This document shows positions 22,769-33,940 of a stretch of 64,000 nt of DNA, piece after piece. Position 1 is the first letter of the stretch. Every line of letters starts with the position of its first letter. The stretch is taken from contig CAMZMU010000089.1 in assembly GCA_947311845.1 (NCBI GenBank), positions 23,995,985 through 24,059,984 on the forward strand, written 5' to 3'. Source of the DNA: Poa pratensis. Taxonomy: Eukaryota; Streptophyta; Magnoliopsida; Poales; Poaceae. The notes beneath the pieces are model-generated. The model ran no database searches. It was given only the letters and a program-made list of their open reading frames with translations, and was not told the DNA's origin. A program made the position numbers and the translations under genes.

Positions 22769-24380
22769 CCCCACCGACAGCGCACGGAGCCTCGTGGCCT
22801 AGGGTCGAGTCGCCGGAGAGGGCTAGGGTTAGGGTTTGGAACTGGAGCAGCGCCGCTGCCGCTAGCAGTGGTACGGAGTTACTGTTAGAGTGTGAACAGT
22901 GGCCTCATGAGATGAGAGGAAAAGTACATCACTGGAAGAGCAGGGGAGGGGCAGTATGGTAAATCTAGCGGGTGCTTAAACTAAGAAACCATGTGCGGCG
23001 GCGTGGGGGCGCTCGCTGCTTGGGTGGTCGGTGCTGGAAGCGTGGCCGGATGGGAGTACGTGTCGAGTGGAGCGAGTGAAATTAAAGGTCAATCTCATGG
23101 TTGGACGTTGGGACTTGGAGTTGTATCTATTGGCATTTTCAAAACTAGAAAGATACCCCGCGCGTTGTAGCGGTATATTTTAAATAAATTGTATTATACA
23201 AGAAATGATAATTGAAGCATGAAATATAATTTATTTGGAATATGGAATATTTGATTTGCCACAGTAGTGGAGAATCTAAATGAAATGTTCGTACTTTTAA
23301 CGCTAAAAATTGATTACGTGGAAATTGTATAGCTTTTTTTAATAATGTGAATAGATTGCATGTATGACTAGTTTATTATTAATAAATTTGGGATGATATG
23401 AATAATTGAATGTCTCAAATAGTGTATGATGTGGACACCTTGCATATAGAATAGACTAATTTAATGCCTTAGAGACTTTGTCTTACAAAAAGTATAGATA
23501 GATAGATTCCAACTGCTTATTCATTTGGGAAAAAAAATCAAAAAGGATATATAGAGAACCTGCCTAAATAGAGAATTGTGACAAATAAAGAGTAAACTAA
23601 TAAATTTAGGTAAGAAACAAGATAAAATAAAGCATATTTTATACCCAAATATTCAGTTAGATAACATGCTACTAATTCTTCTCTTCTTCTGTTAAATCAA
23701 ACGGTAATCTTTCACATTCTGCCAAAGAAAGGATTTCGTACGCGGACTTAGGATGTCACACAACCTGGTGTAACTGAATGAGTCACACATATTTTTTTAA
23801 TCTTTGGTTAGGGATGTCACACACTGTGAATTGTTAAATTATATGAAGGGAAACCATTTCGACGTAGTGTCCACTGACTTCTAGTATCCTAACGTGGGTA
23901 CGCCCCTCCTTTGAACAATAGTTTGAAAAACCACATCGGTAACGAACCAGCGAAGCTATTGGTTCAATTTTTCACCGCTCACACTGTCGGGTTCGGTTTA
24001 TTGATGAGAAAAATCAAAATATTTAACCTAATTTTTAAAAATTTGAATTCAGATCAGATGGATACAAATAATATGCAATGCATGAAAAAGTCACAAATGT
24101 TGCTCATGGTGGGGCCTTAGTGTGCCTTGCCTATCCATATTATACACACCATTTCTAAAAAAAAAAATCTAATTTTGTACTAAAAAATCAGTGCATCTTA
24201 TAAAAACAAGACAAGGCCTCGTTTTCGATTTTTCTTGTCTGGCCACTAGTCCGGTCCGGGTTTTAAAATCATGCTTCAAACTTGATACAAGAGTTAGCCC
24301 AATAAATGGAAAACATAAGTTTTTTTTTAACGAAAAGTAGCAATAGTAGTGATTTCATTCATGTAATGGACCAGAAAAGT
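22769..24380. other. PP2C promoter region and intergenic AT-rich sequence
   Basis: About 100 bases upstream of the PP2C ATG (22769-22870) look like 5' UTR (CTAACCCTAACC-like CT-rich sequence on the minus strand). No clear TATA box was found at the usual distance. From 23140 on, a repeat-like sequence starts (CCCCGCGCGTTGTAGCGGTAT followed by AT-rich DNA) of the kind frequently seen in grass intergenic DNA. Positions 23200-24350 hold no recognisable gene. Confidence 0.45.
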
Positions 24381-25160
24381 ACAAATGAATGAAAAAGAAA
24401 AAAGAAGGGGAGACAATGACTCCATCTCCCTAAACCCTAAGGAAGAGGAGGACAGAAACACAAAGACACCAACACAACTTTGCACCTCAGTAAACGAGAT
24501 AGACATCGCGAAGGCTTTTGGCTTAAATCGTCATCTAATGAAGCAAGGTGAGCGCCTTGAGTCTGGCCATTTGGGTTACACCCGCTAGGCCGCCAATACC
24601 CCGGTGCTTGCTGGCGGGGGGGCTCCGTTTTCATATGTGTTTTTGTGTTTTGTTAGGTTTTGTGTCCTACTCAAGAAGACGCGGCGGCGGCTCCTTGAAA
24701 TGGAATAAGGTTCTCACCGCCCAGCCCCCGTTCCGGCTGCGTGTCTAGCGTTGTTGGAGGGCGTGTGGAGATTTGTCTCCGGCGGATCTCGCGGGATTCG
24801 GTCGGTGTTTGTCTTCGATGGATCCGCTTGGATTCGGTGCTCGTTCGGCTTTGTTCGTGTGTCTACAGTTTGGATACTTTTGATCTACGCTTCTCTTCAT
24901 CGGCGACGGTTGCTGTTCTGGTGCGTTGGTCCTGTGGAGCCTTAGCACAATGACTTCCCGACTGTCTACTACAACAAGTTTTGCCCGGCTCCGGTGATGG
25001 AAGGGTGATGACAGCGGCACGCCTTCGGCTCGCTCTAGTGCTTGTAGTCGTCGCTAGGTGGTCTACGGACCTGAATGTAATATTTGTTACTTCTTGTGTT
25101 CTTTATACTACCTTGACAGTTGATGAATAGATCGGAAGTTTTCTCGAAAAAAAAGAGAGA
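24381..25160 (+). mobile_element. Retroposon-like 3' end with A-tail
   Basis: A GC-rich text (24590-25100) passes into a 3'-UTR-like sequence (GACCTGAATGTAATATTTGTT, then GATGAATAGATCGGAAG) and an A-run at about 25147-25154. This tail is a pattern I associate with a common Triticeae non-LTR retroelement 3' end. No intact protein is seen. A 29-bp segment at 24937-24965 recurs exactly at 25177-25205, just past the A-run. Confidence 0.5.
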
Positions 25161-25205
25161 GGTGTCGCGCAGGAATGAGCCTTAGCACAATGACTTCCCG
25201 ACTGT

Positions 25206-25831
25206 GTTCGTAACTCGACTTTAGATGAACACTTGAAGCCTAACCGAGATCACGTCGGTAAGCGCCACCTTCGACGGCCACAACTACCATAGATTCCCAT
25301 TGCCAGTGGTTGCCGTAGCAATCACCATCTTTCTTCCTACCAGAGTTCCCAAACAAAAGAACGACACACAGCACTACTACTACACCATTGATGCGAAAGA
25401 TGTCACAAACCGAGGCAGGCAGGCTGCTAAAGTCGACAGAGACTGTACTCGTAATATTTCGTGACCTCTTACAATGGTGCAGGGCACAACAATCCAACAG
25501 CAAGAAGTATATCGGGCATACATACGTCCCTTGCCCATAAGGCTGAACACGAAGCCGATCGAAATGTGGAAGAAACTAAGAAAAAACTACATGGCGAGTA
25601 CTATTGCTTCCCTTCCCTCTCTCAATCCTGGCCGCCGTCGTCGGAAAACAGAACCATCTGGCGGCACTGAGCACCAGAGACAGATCGAGGAGGAAGTCCT
25701 GTGTGGCCTGTACAGCACATCCCTGGTCTGGTATACGTATATATCCTACGGTATATAGGTACATGGAGGACCTGATCAGCCAAGCCTCTTCCAGTGCACG
25801 CGTTTACTTCGAATCCAATTCAGTGGAGCGA
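25206..25831. other. Aux/IAA 3' flank
   Basis: This stretch follows the Aux/IAA stop codon on the minus strand. The part next to 25831 is probably 3' UTR. Open frames on both strands lack any recognisable protein feature. Confidence 0.4.
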
Positions 25832-26531
25832 TCATTGGGACGATGGCCTTGGAGCTGCATCAAACAAATTAAGAAAAAGTGTTAGCAATCATTAGTTTTG
25901 AATGCCCATCTTAATTATGAACTCAGGGTCATTGCAGCATGTAGGACATGATCTTGGATTATTACCTAAGCTGACTGCCTCGGAGCTCTTCATGAGCCGG
26001 ATCCGCTTGCAGGACTCAACGAACATCCTACATTGACATGAATCAGGCGATCAGCACATTTTCTTGGGGAAATCTTAAATCTGCAAGGACTAAGACATAT
26101 AGCTAGTGGGAGTTTGCTTACTTCCATGGGACGTCCCCGACGAGCATCCAGTCGCCGTCCCTGTCCTCGTAGGTGGGCACGTACTCGGCTCCGGTGGCCG
26201 CGTCCACTAGCCTACTCCCCAGCTCCACGTCGCCGCGGACGACGGCGAGGCAGTGCGCGAACATGCCGTGGAGCGCGTGGAGCAGCGCCTCGTATCCGCC
26301 GTGCGCGGCGAGGTTCACCTTGCGCAGGTAGGGGGCGCCGTCCACCGCCACCTTCACGAGCTTGCACGCGGCCTCCTCGCGCAGCGCGTTGCGCCGGTAA
26401 GCCCGTACCGGCGGCCATCCCACGGCGCGCTTGCCATCGTCGGGAGAGGAGCCGGGAAGGGCGAGGGTGAGTGCGGTGTCGTCGTAGTCGAGGCCAGACA
26501 CGGCCGGGGACTCGTTGGAGCTCGTCGACAT
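25832..26531 (-). CDS. Aux/IAA auxin-response repressor, 164 aa
   Basis: The three coding exons are 26122-26531, 25966-26027 and 25832-25854 (minus strand) with GT-AG introns; the joins restore [14 protein letters not shown] and SEAVSL|APRPSSQ. The protein has the four canonical Aux/IAA regions: domain I with an LxLxL repressor motif ([12 protein letters not shown], about residues 17-28, which recruits TOPLESS-type co-repressors), domain II with the degron core GWPPVR (bound with auxin by TIR1/AFB F-box proteins, leading to ubiquitination), and the PB1-like domains III and IV ([38 protein letters not shown]) that bind ARF transcription factors. It acts in the nucleus. At 164 residues it belongs among the short family members. 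All motifs and splice sites are intact, so it appears functional. The subfamily number is not assigned. Confidence 0.95.
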
Positions 26532-26799
26532 CGGCGTGCGCGCGCGGCGTTGGTTCGGAAGGCTTCCTCTGTTCCGGCGAGCTGGTCGGTTGATGCGCGG
26601 TCGCTAGCTCTCGGCGTGAGGTGAGGACGCGTCGTGGTGTCGCTGGTGTGGTGTATCGGGGGAGAGGAGTATGGGTGGGAAGGCCGCGCGATGCTCTGCC
26701 TATAAAAGGTGCGCCACTTGCCCACCTGCTGCTGGCTGACTTGCCCGTTCCTTCACTCTTCGCACTCCATAATACTCTATGTTTTGCGAGATTCTTTTT

Positions 26800-26807
26800 T
26801 ATTTATA
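26800..26807 (-). promoter_or_regulatory. Candidate TATA box of the Aux/IAA gene
   Basis: Read on the minus strand this is TATAAATA, about 270 bases upstream of the Aux/IAA ATG. It is only three bases away from the Stowaway MITE at 26811-26933, so the MITE would sit immediately upstream of the core promoter. The assignment rests on motif and distance only; another start nearer the gene is possible. Confidence 0.35.
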
Positions 26808-26810
26808 ATA

Positions 26811-26933
26811 CTCCCTCCGTCCAAAAATAAGTGTCTTAGATTTGTCAAAAAATGGATGTATCTAGACGTGAAACATGTATAGATACATCCACTTTTGGGT
26901 AAACTTGAGACACTTATTTTAGTACGGAGGGAG
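26811..26933. mobile_element. Stowaway-type MITE (123 bp)
   Basis: It starts CTCCCTCCGTCC and ends GTACGGAGGGAG, with TA on both sides (26809-26810 and 26934-26935). The long arms pair almost completely (AAATAAGTGTCT versus AGACACTTATTT). It lies about 280-400 bases upstream of the Aux/IAA start codon. Confidence 0.93.
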
Positions 26934-27057
26934 TATGTAGTTGCTCGCAATTATGTACACATCATTTTCCATTGGTTATTTCAATACATGCTCATAAAGT
27001 AAAAAAATGCCATAAAGTAGGATTAGAGGTATGTATGCGAAAACCTAAAAAGGAGGC

Positions 27058-27418
27058 AGGCTACATGGAGCCCATATTTTAAAATTCGAAATCGACATTT
27101 TTAAGTTTCTAGAAATCGCGAAACAAATTCTCAGATATAGATATTTTCGTGATCTGTAAATTTGCAAGTCCAAATTCGTCGTATTTTGGGCTGCACAAAA
27201 AAGACAAACGGTTGATCTGGGTGGTGAAGAATACACTGTTTTAAAATTTTGAAATTACCTCAATTTATCTTTTTTACAGCCCAAAATACAACGATTTTAG
27301 AGTTGACACTTTGCACGATTGTAGATCTCAACAATATCTACATCCGGGATTTTTTTCGCGATTTTTGAAAACTTAAAAATGTCGATTTCAATTTATATAT
27401 ACGGGCTCCATGTAGCCC
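27058..27418. mobile_element. Foldback element, long inverted repeat
   Basis: The left arm begins GGCTACATGGAGCCC (27059-27073) and the right arm ends GGGCTCCATGTAGCCC (27403-27418). The similarity continues inward across nearly the whole element (GAAATCGACATTTTTAAGTTT versus its complement; ATTTTGGGCTGCAC versus its complement). It is non-coding. I could not fix a target duplication. A related core is seen at 581-960 and 28690-29010. Confidence 0.8.
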
Positions 27419-27644
27419 GGGTTCCAAAAATCAACTCTCGGTATGTATGTATATATTGGAACCATGTTAATGTACAGTGTATTAAACGGAGTCATTGCTC
27501 TAAAAGGAGACACGAACAATCGGAGTAAGCCTGTTTCGTGAGTGACAATCAGAATAAAACTGACTTCATGTTTAGCTAGACTATATTCATTTCACAAGCT
27601 ATAAGGTAGAGGTGGCAAAACAACCTGGTAAACATAGTAAATTC

Positions 27645-27890
27645 CTACTCCCTTCGCACCGTAAAAGAAAGTCTATACATTTTGGTTAAAGTTGAACAAA
27701 CAAAAGATTGATCAAATTTATAAAATATATTAACATCAGTATCATTAATTACCGAATGATATTTTTATTCTATTATAACTACATAATATTATACTTGTTA
27801 ATTGTTTTTCTACCAGTTTGGTCACAATTGACATCGCTCATTGCTTGACTTTTCAGGAAAAATTATAAACCTTGTTTTGAGAAGCAGATG
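27645..27890. mobile_element. Degenerate MITE-like element
   Basis: A start resembling a mariner MITE (CTCCCTTCGCACCG) and an AT-rich body with TTGGTTAAAGTTGAACAAAC are seen. The far end (TTGTTTTGAGAAGCAGATGTAGTA) is a poor match to the expected GGAGGGAG terminus. It is probably an old, mutated copy. Confidence 0.4.
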
Positions 27891-29927
27891 TAGTATTTCT
27901 AAGTCGCTTGACGAATCAAAATTTCTTATCGACCAAATTGCACATTATAGTAGATATGGAATTATATGATTTCCACTGGAAAGAAAATCAACGTGCTAAA
28001 TTGTCGACGAGGAATTATTGGTAGATGAGAACGGAGCTCTTTTATTTTTGACAAGTGACAAGTATGAGAACGGAGTAATGTGTTAGACAAGCCAATTCTC
28101 AAGATATCAATGATGTGCCTTTTTGTTGGAATCGTCCTACAAAATCAAAAACTACTCCATAGCCTACCCATTTCCCAACTTGGAAGTTTCCAAGCAAACA
28201 TGGGCACTTCTTTTTGTAAACGCTAGCTAGCTAGTGGAAACCCTGACTGTGGGCACGAGGAAATACCCTCCTCCCGTGCATGAACCACTCGCAACCCCAA
28301 CATGAATAAACTAAGCAAACCACACCAGCGTGAGAGACGATGGAGATCGAGGGAGGGGTTTAGGGGATCATGTACGATTTGACCGGCACTAAACTAAGCC
28401 AAAGCGCAGTGTTTTTGGCCGAAAGCGTAGCTAAGCATCATTTGGAGAGGAGGGCCCGTGTTCCCCTGCCCACCATTTTGTGATCCTTTAGCAGATTAGG
28501 TAGATGCTTTGTCGATATGCCTGTCGGCCGAGAGGACACCGACGCTGACGGCGACGCGTTCCGCGTAGAAGAACGTGCATAATAGTGCGGTTCCCATAAT
28601 TTCATTGATTATGAGAGAATCGGTTCTGTTTGTGAGAAAAAGCGGACAAAAAAATGGTGTAGCGTTCTGTAGCGGGTACATGTAGCTACTGTATTTATTT
28701 TGAAATTTGGAAACGATATTTCAAAGTTTAAAAATACATGAAAACAATTCTAGCTGTGGACAATGATGTATTTTATCATTGTGCGTATTTTCGTCTTGAA
28801 ATACATTGTACTCTAGGCTGTGTAAAAATGATAAAGTGCAGATCTGAAGTAGTGAACCCTCGAAAATTTGTTCGATTTGTTTTTGTTTGTGTGTGGGGCT
28901 CAGAATATAAGTGTTTCAAGTTATGATTTTGTATGTTGGTAGAATACATCATTATGAATATCCAGAATTTTTTAAACTTTAAAATGTCGTTTTCAAAATA
29001 AATAAAAACAGTCTACACTATGCTTTTTGACAAAAAAAAAACGTCGTACCGTGCATACAATACCGATTAAATGAGTCGACCGTGTTGATTTTGACTAAAA
29101 ATAAAAACCAAGGATGAAGCGGTTACTTACTACATACCGTTACAATAGACACGGGTACAAAACATCATCGACAAGGGAGAATGGATCTCTCACCACGAGC
29201 ATGTCGTTGATGTGACGGGCCCACCAGAAACGAACATATACCCGTTACCGATGTGGCGTTAACCGAGAGCTTCAAAAAACTGTAACACTGGTACAAAAAT
29301 CAATTATTGGAGTCGGCCATTGGCGTGGTTTTGACTAAAATAAAGAAGCATGCTAATCGTCCAAATGATGAGAAGCTACGATCCTACTTCTTCCGGACCA
29401 TCAGATCTTCATAAAAAGTTCAAATTTTGGTCGTCCGATCTTTGCAGAAAAATACCCAACTGCACAGCAAAATGATATACTGTCGCAACATTGTTGCAGC
29501 ATTTTTCTTGCGGTGGGTCAAACTTGTAGAAAACGAACTAGGTGACATTTTGAAAACGCCAATGCAACATTTTTTTAATATGCAACAATTTTTGTATGTG
29601 ACAACTGCTAGTAGCGATTCCCCATCTGTCGCAGCAAATATCTCGAAAATAGAAAACACACGTATGCAGCAGGGAGGACAATGTTTGCAGCTGCTCGTGA
29701 AAACATTTGAAGCAAGATTTGAACGAGATACCCAAAATCATTGCAGCATCTCGTTAGTACTTTCGCGGCAAAAACACATACAAGTTAGAAGCATCTCAAA
29801 AATTGAGAAAACCCGCTCATTACTAACCTCGATTTGGACCACCGACCTCATCGTATCTCGTCGGCGACGAATCTGTCTCGCCGGAGCCAGATTTAGTGAA
29901 TCTGAACTCACCCCCATGCCCCCCAGA
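27891..29927. other. Repetitive non-coding stretch
   Basis: No gene is recognised. Positions 28690-29010 are inverted-repeat-like and related to the foldback at 27058. Positions about 29040-29290 resemble 37850-38110 on the other side of the gypsy element (shared GTGATTTTGACT/GGTGATTTTTACAC, AACCAAGGA, GAGCATGTCGTTGATGTGA/GAGTATGTCCCTGATGTGA, ATATACCCGTT, GAGAGCTTCAA). Positions 29400-29900 contain a long but unconvincing plus-strand frame (29427-29930) within what looks like a dispersed repeat (GCAACATTGTTGCAGCA). Confidence 0.5.
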
Positions 29928-30545
29928 TGATATGGGGTGGCCCGATCTTCTCGCTGAGCACGTCGATGGATGATGGATAACTTGCGTCTCGCTGTGAACT
30001 CTCCTCGGCTAGTCCCCGTTGCCAATGCAACAGCTTCGAACCCTATGGATATTCGCAACTCCACACACTTGCGCACGTAGCCGCCGACTACGAAGCGGTC
30101 CTGTATCTTCTAATTCCCAATGGAACAGCAGATAACACGCAAACTTTGCAGTAGTAACAATAACCAGATCGAAACGAATTGGTGAGGATAAATTCAGATG
30201 AATGCTTCTAGCAATTCTGTCTGGAATCTAGGGTTTATGTTTAACGTAGTCTAAAAACGAAAAGCCACGAATTACAAGCCTATATAAAGGCTGCTGGACG
30301 TCCAACTTTTAGGGTTGGGGTCGAAAACAACCATATCTCTAACTTCCCTAACTTAAAAGGACTCTATTTGGAAACTGGCAGGAAACAGCCGCCGACTTGT
30401 TTTGGTCACCGAGCCTTGTACGTGTCGAACCGGTGGTTGGGGTCAGACCCATTGGAAAGTATTTGGAATTTCCTTTCCAACAAGTCCTTATTTGCCTTAT
30501 TCCGAGTTCGTATGAAGAATCCTTGGCTGTTTCAAATTCGGACTT
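29928..30545 (-). repeat. 3' LTR of the gypsy element
   Basis: The outer boundary TGATATGGGG (29928) corresponds to the LTR terminus beside the primer-binding site in the other copy (36669). The inner edge near 30545 is estimated from the pol stop codon at 30549-30551. A TATA-like CCTATATAAAGG lies near 30280. The 5 bases outside are CCAGA, but no partner survives to test a target duplication. Confidence 0.75.
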
Positions 30546-30548
30546 CTG

Positions 30549-32110
30549 TCAGTCCGAATCTAATATCTCTTCCTTGATGGCTCCACTTCCTCCCTCGCCT
30601 CCCTCGTGCTTGCCATCTTCATTAGCGTGCTCCATGCCTCCTCCAATGTTCGTGTTATCAATAAACCTGATCATACACAAGTGCATAGGTTTAGGCAGTA
30701 TAAAATTCTCAATAACACGAACATCATATTCAACTAAGAGTGAGTTCACCTGTTGCTCAAGTAACTTTGCACGAGCTCTTGTCATTGGTCCAATCCTCAC
30801 TTCATTGGGCTTGTCTTGTACAACAACATTTTCTATTGGGAAAGATGGTAAAGGACTAGGGATGTCCTCATCATCCTCCCCCCCCCCTTGAAAAGGCGTC
30901 GACCTCGACGCATCAAGGTCATCTCCAGTATATGGCGTCAAATTAGCAACATTGAACGAATTACTCACGCCAAACTCAGCTGTAGGAAGATCTATCTTGT
31001 GTGCATTGTCATTTATCTTGGCAAGAACTTTGTAGGGACCAACACCTCGTGGCATCAACTTGGACTTGCGCAGGTTGGGAAATATGTCCTTGCGAAAATG
31101 CACCCACACCATGTCTCCTGGTTGGAACAACACCTCCTTGTGCTTCTTGTTAACACGAGCAGCATTGGACTTGCCCTTCTTTTCAATTGCCTCATTCGTC
31201 TTCTCATGTATCTTCCTCATGAAATCTGCATGCTTCGATGCCTCCATGTTCACTCTTTCTTGCGTGGGAAGCGGCAGCAAATCAAATGGTGTAATGGGTT
31301 TGAAACCATATACCACCTCAAACGGACATAGATGCGTGGTTGAGTGCACCGCCCTGTTATGCGCAAACTCCACATGCGGCAAACAATCTTCCCACTCACG
31401 CAGATTCCTCTTGATCATGGCTCGCAGCAACGTTGAGAGTGTGCGATTCACCACCTCCGTTTGTCCATCAGTTTGGGGATGACAAGTGGTACTGAACAGC
31501 AGCTTTGTTCCCAGCTTGCCCCAAAGTGTCTTCCAAAAGTAGCTCATGAACTTCACATCACGGTCAGAAACAATCGTCTTTGGTACTCCATGTAAGAGCA
31601 GGATATCCCTGAAAAACAGATTAGCAATATGCGACGCATCGTCGCTTTTGTGGCAGGCAATAAAATGTGACATCTTAGAAAAACGGTCTACCACCACAAA
31701 TATTGAATCATGTCCTCTCCTAGTTCTAGGCAATCCTAACACAAAATCCATGCTTATGTCCTCCCATGGAGTTGTAGGTGCAGGAAGAGGAGTATACAAA
31801 CCGTGAGGCTTCAGTTTGGACTTTGCCTTGTTGCAAGTGATACAACGCTTAACAAACCTGTCCACATCACGCCTCATCCTTGGCCAATAAAAATGATCAG
31901 GAGCATAAGCAATGTCTTCTCACGTCCAAAGTGTCCCATCAAACCGCCACCATGTGATTCCTGCAACAATAGCAAACGAACCGATGATTCTGGCACACAT
32001 AATTTGTTAGCTCGAAACAAGTACCCATCATGTATATGGTATTTTTCCCTCGCTTTTACAGCAGAACATTTGCAAAAGGCGTGGCAAAATCAGTATCATT
32101 AGCATATAAT
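30549..32110 (-). pseudogene. Gypsy integrase region, frameshifted
   Basis: The minus-strand frame 30549-31877 shows an integrase core: CITCNKAKSK at the zinc-finger end, then the catalytic triad positions ISMDF, VSDRDVKF and TDGQTEVVNR, followed by a C-terminal domain (GVGPYKVLAKINDNAHKIDL) and a long acidic tail ending KEEILDSD. The upstream part of the zinc finger (ESHGGGLMGHFG) is in another frame (about 31900-32030), so a frameshift separates them near 31900. It is not functional as sequenced. Confidence 0.85.
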
Positions 32111-32153
32111 TCACGCAAACTCTCTAAACCAGGAACTTTAACATCCAATTGTG

Positions 32154-33919
32154 TCAATAACATGCTTTTCCTAGAGAGTGCATCAGCAACAACATTATCT
32201 TTGCTTTTTTATACTTAATAATGTATGGGAAAGATTCAATGAATTCAACCCACTTAGCATGACGTTTATTCAAATTGGATTGGCTTTTTAGGTACTTCAA
32301 AGCCTCATGATCAGAATGTATGATAAATTCTTTTGGCCTCAAATAATGTTGCCAAACTTCAAGAACACGAACAAGAGCATACAATTCTTTATCATAAACA
32401 GGATAGTTCAATTGTGCACCATTTAATTTTTCAGAGAAAAATGCAATTGGTTTACCCTCTTGCATCAACACACCACCTATTCCAATGCCACTAGCATCAC
32501 ATTCAATATCAAAGTGCTTGTTGAAATCAGGAAGTACAAGCAAAGGTGCAGAAATCAAACGACGTTTCAGCTCATCAAATGCAGAATCTTGGGCTGTGCC
32601 CCACACAAACTCAACACCTTTTTTAGTTAGATCATTTAAAGGTGCAGCAATGGTACTGAAATCTTTCACAAAACGTCTATAGAAACCAGCAAGACCGTGA
32701 AAACTTCGTACTTGACTAACATTCATAGGAGTAGGCCAATTTTTAATAGCTTCAATTTTTGTTTCATCAACCTCCACTCCATGCTTAGAAACAACAAATC
32801 CCAGAAATATGACCTTATCTTTGCAAAACGTGCATTTATCGAGATTACCATAAAGCTTATGTTCACGCAACACTTGCAAACTTGTCTAATATGATCACTA
32901 TGCTCAGATTCATTGCGGCTGTAAATTAATATATCATCAAAGTACACAACCACAAACTTGCCAATGAAATGCCTTAAAACATGATTCATCAATCTCATGA
33001 AAGTACTAGGTGCATTAGTTAACCCAAAAGGCATTACTAACCACTCATATAAACCGAATTTAGTTTTAAAGGCAGTTTTCCACTCATCCCCTTCTTTCAT
33101 CCTAATTTGATGATAACCACTACGCAAATCAATTTTAGAGAACACAGCACGCCACTTAATTCATCTAGCTTGTCTTCCAAACGTGGAATAGGATGACGAT
33201 ACGAAAAGTGATGTTGTTAATGGCTCTACAATCTACACACATGCGCCATGTACCATCTTTCTTAGGAACTAAAATAACAGGAACAACACAAGGGCTTAAG
33301 CTCACACGAATATACCCTTTGTCAAGAAGCTCTTGTACTTGTCGCTGAATTTCCTTCGTTTCTTCGGGTTGGTTCTGTAGGGGGCTCGGTTTGGTAAAGA
33401 TGCTCCTGGAATTAAATCAATTTGATGCTCAATACCCCGTAATGGTGGCAAACCAGCGGGTACCTCCTCCGGAAAAACATCGCCAAATTCCTGTAACACA
33501 TTAGAAACACCAAGAGAGAGAGGGGTCATGTCATTAGAAAAAAGAATTTGCCCTTGCACATGAGCACAAGAGGTACTAGAGTAGGATCCTCACGAAACTC
33601 TCTCAAATCAGATTTGGTGGCTAATATTATTAAGGATCTCTCTCCCTCACTTTTCTTTTTACCACTCGTTTTGGCTGTGGCTCTCACTCACCGAAGTTGT
33701 AGTCTCTCGTCTATCTACTCTCTCATTTTCTTTCTCAAGATTCACTTCTGTTTTTTGACGAGATTCATTTACAATATGCTGCGGTGTCATAGGCCTCAAT
33801 GTAATATCTCTACCATGCCAATTCAAGTGATATGTGTTGGCTCTCCCATTGTGCTGAACATTCCTATCATACTGCCATGGGCGACCCAACAACAAATGAC
33901 ACACGGTCATGGGAACCAC
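32154..33919 (-). pseudogene. Gypsy protease-reverse transcriptase-RNase H, frameshifted
   Basis: Pieces in order on the minus strand: the protease/linker end (33659-33919; CHLLLGRPWQYDRNV), pre-RT linker (33302-33559; PPLRGIEHQIDLIPG), RT (32723-33145; [35 protein letters not shown]) and RNase H (32154-32879; [31 protein letters not shown]). The pieces lie in different frames with at least three frameshifts, for example near 33195 (in the RYRHPIPR-type motif) and near 32880. Catalytic Asp residues of RT (FDD) are still visible. The element cannot make an active polyprotein. Confidence 0.88.
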
Positions 33920-33940
33920 ATCACACTCAATGGTGTCTTT

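Noticed and set aside
26212..26725. Overlapping frames on both strands of the Aux/IAA first exon
   Set aside because: The Aux/IAA frame carries all four family motifs; the others are shadows in GC-rich coding DNA.
29427..29930. 167-codon plus-strand frame beside the gypsy LTR
   Set aside because: It has no domain or codon bias of a gene, runs into the LTR, and lies in what looks like a dispersed repeat.
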